From an uncultured Collinsella sp. (GTDB taxonomy: Bacteria > Actinomycetota > Coriobacteriia > Coriobacteriales > Coriobacteriaceae), in NCBI GenBank assembly GCA_900545615.1, contig UQZM01000027.1, positions 1 through 26,396 on the forward strand: a stretch of 26,396 nucleotides of DNA, written 5' to 3'. Below the pieces are notes generated by a model. The model was not told the DNA's origin. It searched no databases and saw nothing but the letters and a program-made list of their open reading frames with translations. This document shows, one piece after another, positions 24,296 through 26,396 of this stretch. Position 1 is the first letter of the stretch, and the number at the start of each line of letters is the position of its first letter. The translations under genes were made by a program, and so were the position numbers.

Positions 24296-26098
24296 TTATC
24301 CCTCGTATACGATACGGCCATCGGAGACAGTGAACAGAATCTTGGTATCGGAGATCTTCTTGGGATCGCAATGAAGGATGTCTTGGTCGAGCACCGTGAG
24401 GTCGGCGAGCTTGCCCACCTCGAGCGTACCGATTTTATCCTCCATGTAGTTCTCGAAGGCAACGTTTTTGGTATATGCCTCGAGCGCCTGATATGCCGTG
24501 ATGGCCTGCTCGGGCCAACGGTACATATCGGTGTCCTCCTCCTCGGGATACGGGCTGTTGCGCGTAACGGCCACCTCAATCTCCTCGAGCGGCGCATAGC
24601 CGGTGACCGGGCCATCGCTCGCACCGGAGATAAAGCAGCCGGCCTCGAGCATGTTCTTGACGGGGTAGAACTTCATGGCGCGATCCTCGCCCACCATGGC
24701 GATCTCGAGGTCGCACAAAGAATCGTGATACATCCACAGGAACTGCAGCGCGCACACGATGTCGAGATCGGCGACGCGCTGAATGTCCTCGTCGGTAATT
24801 GCGCACACATGCGTCATGGTGTTGCGGCGATCATCGCGCTCGCCGTTCTCCTTGACGCAGCGCTCGTAGGCATCGAGTGTATTGTGGACGGCGCCGTCGC
24901 CGATCGCGTGAACATGAATCTGAACACCCTCTTTGTCGAGGGCGGCCACCATGTCGCTGAACTCCTGCTGATCCCAGACGGACTCGCCGTGCCAGTTATC
25001 TCCCTTACCGGCGGCGGAGGTATATGGCTCGAGCATCACGGCGCTGCCGCCCTCGGTAACGCCATCGGAGTAGATCTTGACCGTACCGGTAGAGATCATG
25101 TTGCTATCGAACTTCTTGAGGTCCTTCACGGTTTTAAGGGCCTCTTTAGCCGTCATGCCGGGCACAATGGTAGGAAGTACTCGCATGCGCAGGTTAAGCT
25201 TGCCATCTTTCTCAAGGTCAGTATAGAACTGGCAATCCTGTGCCGTAGACTTTCCCACGACGCTTATGTTGGTAATGCCGGTGATGCCGTATTTCGTAGC
25301 CACCTGCTGGTACTTGTCGATAGCGTTCTCAAGCTCCTTGTCCGTATGCTCGACGGAGACAACCTCCCTCACCATAGTGGCAGCAGAATCGATCAAGTAG
25401 CCAGTCGCCTCGCCGTTTGCATCGCGGGTGATGATGCCGCCCGTGGGATTGGGGGTATCGTTATCGATGCCCGCAAGCTCGAGCGCACGGCTGTTGACCC
25501 ACACCGAATGATAGGAAACATCGCACAGCATGATGGGCTTATCGGAGCAGATCTCATCGAGAATGGACTTGTTGGGGCCGGGATTGGTGCCATCCTCTTG
25601 CTCGAAGGCGTTGATCATGAACGAGCCGCCAACGTAAGCCTCATCATCGGGATGCTTGGTTACAAAATCACTGATCACCTTCTTATACTCATCGATCGTG
25701 GTGCTCTTGGTAAGATCGATCTCGTACAGTGCGGTCACCCAGTTGCCCGGAGCGTGGATATGGCCGTCCATAAAGCCGGGAGTCACCATACCGCCATCGA
25801 GATCGATGACGCGCGTGTTGTCATCGATGTACTCGTCAACACCGGAGTCTTCGCCTACATATACGATTTTGTTGCCCGAGACAGCCAGGGCGGCCGCGGT
25901 GTCGCCCTCTTTAACCATCGTCTGAATCGTGCCGTTACGAAAGACGATGGATGCCTTATCGGAAATCGCGCTGCCGGTGCTTCCGGCATTTGAAGAATTG
26001 TTGGCGCAGCCGGCGGCACCCACCGCAACAGCCGCGGCGCCCAACGTGCTCAGGCCGAGAAAGCTTCTACGGGAAACGGGAGGGATAGAGGTCTTCAT
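24296..26098 (-). CDS. Tat-exported lipoprotein, YtcJ-like amidohydrolase
   Basis: 600 residues. The N-terminus has a twin-arginine motif (SRRSFLGLS, Arg10-Arg11) and a lipobox ending at Cys31 (GAAGC), so it is predicted to be exported folded and lipid-anchored outside the membrane. The rest is a metal-dependent amidohydrolase of the Amidohydro_3/YtcJ group: GGMVTPGFMDGHIHAPGN (metal-binding HxH), IHVHAIGDGAV, MTHVCAIT, SGASDGPV and the C-terminal IGTLEVGKLADLTVLD. Such enzymes hydrolyse amide or related C-N bonds; the substrate is unknown. ATG at 26098 is chosen with AAAGGTGG just upstream, giving MKTSIPPVSRRSF. The frame is intact; an IS lies 78 bases past the stop, between the gene and a likely terminator. 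Confidence 0.87.
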   Translation of the reverse strand: MKTSIPPVSRRSFLGLSTLGAAAVAVGAAGCANNSSNAGSTGSAISDKASIVFRNGTIQTMVKEGDTAAALAVSGNKIVYVGEDSGVDEYIDDNTRVIDLDGGMVTPGFMDGHIHAPGNWVTALYEIDLTKSTTIDEYKKVISDFVTKHPDDEAYVGGSFMINAFEQEDGTNPGPNKSILDEICSDKPIMLCDVSYHSVWVNSRALELAGIDNDTPNPTGGIITRDANGEATGYLIDSAATMVREVVSVEHTDKELENAIDKYQQVATKYGITGITNISVVGKSTAQDCQFYTDLEKDGKLNLRMRVLPTIVPGMTAKEALKTVKDLKKFDSNMISTGTVKIYSDGVTEGGSAVMLEPYTSAAGKGDNWHGESVWDQQEFSDMVAALDKEGVQIHVHAIGDGAVHNTLDAYERCVKENGERDDRRNTMTHVCAITDEDIQRVADLDIVCALQFLWMYHDSLCDLEIAMVGEDRAMKFYPVKNMLEAGCFISGASDGPVTGYAPLEEIEVAVTRNSPYPEEEDTDMYRWPEQAITAYQALEAYTKNVAFENYMEDKIGTLEVGKLADLTVLDQDILHCDPKKISDTKILFTVSDGRIVYEG

Positions 26099-26190
26099 AT
26101 AACCCACCTTTCTGTTGACATCGCCGCGCTTTCGCGACGCTCGCTATCACCTGAATAGCACCCCCCGGTATAAACTTGTCTGCACAAACG

Positions 26191-26231
26191 GGGTTATTGC
26201 CGTAAGCGGAGGCTTATATCCCCTATAACCC
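26191..26231 (-). terminator. possible terminator of the partial LuxR gene
   Basis: GGGTTAT (26191-26197) pairs with ATAACCC (26225-26231), with an inner stem TAAGC-GGAG-GCTTA (26203-26216), directly after the partial gene's stop. There is little T-run, so the assignment is weak. The remaining gap to the amidohydrolase includes a small dyad TTGTCTGCACAA (26177-26188). Confidence 0.35.
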
Positions 26232-26236
26232 TGCCT

Positions 26237-26396
26237 TTAACCTGCCCAAAAGTTCTGAAGAAGCTCGGACCGCGATGAGACACCGCATTTACGGAATATC
26301 GTGTGAACATGCGATTTGACCGTACCGACAGAGATAAATAAAGGCTCTGTTAGACCAGGATTGACATACATGTGTCCCCACGGTGCCATATCTTTG
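26237..26396 (-). CDS. C-terminal end of a LuxR-type regulator (partial or decayed)
   Basis: The minus-strand frame open from the window edge to a TAA at 26237-26239 ends with a LuxR helix-turn-helix: PLFISVGTVKSHVHTIFRKC followed by GVSSRSELLQNFWAG. The residues before it (YVNPGLTE) do not show the usual EIA/IAE helix, so either a small deletion has occurred or the gene is degenerate. Only 52 codons are visible. It lies upstream of the amidohydrolase on the same strand and could be its regulator. Confidence 0.6.
   Translation of the reverse strand, partial: KDMAPWGHMYVNPGLTEPLFISVGTVKSHVHTIFRKCGVSSRSELLQNFWAG

Noticed and set aside
22898..25993. Plus-strand frames opposite the transposase and the amidohydrolase
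   Set aside because: Both minus-strand genes are certain from motifs; the opposite frames show no recognisable protein.

Overview
The window looks like chromosomal DNA of a gut actinobacterium of the class Coriobacteriia, most likely a Collinsella species. This rests on GC-rich coding with Shine-Dalgarno starts, an anaerobic pyruvate formate-lyase system, sucrose PTS fermentation genes and many palindromic intergenic repeats. The taxonomic call is inference; there is no rRNA or other marker gene here.

Region by region. (1) 1-2,600 is an AT-richer accessory block. It holds a secreted small protein followed by a 34-residue membrane peptide, a terminator, and a leftward two-gene module pairing a DUF3990 (ADP-ribosyltransferase-like) protein with an overlapping HTH protein, i.e. 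a candidate toxin-antitoxin pair. A 47-bp operator with perfect 20-bp arms overlaps its predicted promoter. (2) 2,603-7,344 is a run of leftward genes: engB GTPase, MTA/SAH nucleosidase, a membrane-anchored class A beta-lactamase-like protein, the pyruvate formate-lyase activating enzyme (pflA) and a DegV protein. (3) 7,622-13,239 is a sucrose/fructoside locus read leftward: a LacI-type regulator, an atypical GH32 protein, a PTS EIIBC and a canonical sucrose-6-phosphate hydrolase. Four 17-bp LacI-type operator candidates flank the regulator. (4) 13,541-15,929 encodes pyruvate formate-lyase in two pieces: a 683-residue catalytic body lacking the glycyl-radical domain, and a separate 83-residue protein that is exactly that domain. 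(5) 16,490-21,161 is a rightward MarR-ABC-ABC operon with overlapping stops and starts, encoding a heterodimeric exporter with one degenerate ATPase site. (6) 21,472-22,503 is a class I DAHP synthase with a good sigma-70 promoter. (7) 22,504-26,396 has a LuxR helix-turn-helix remnant, a complete IS256-family element with 8-bp target duplication, a Tat/lipoprotein YtcJ-like amidohydrolase, and the 3' end of another LuxR-type regulator running off the window.

How the parts work together: pflA (5.5 kb) activates the split PFL (13.5-15.9 kb), and the sucrose genes feed hexose phosphate to the same fermentation. The most interesting systems are the two-protein pyruvate formate-lyase with its hairpin-rich intercistronic gap, and the DUF3990/HTH pair with its nested palindromic operator. 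Several intergenic gaps hold long perfect inverted repeats (19-, 12- and 30-bp arms) that are not obvious terminators and look like dispersed genomic repeats.
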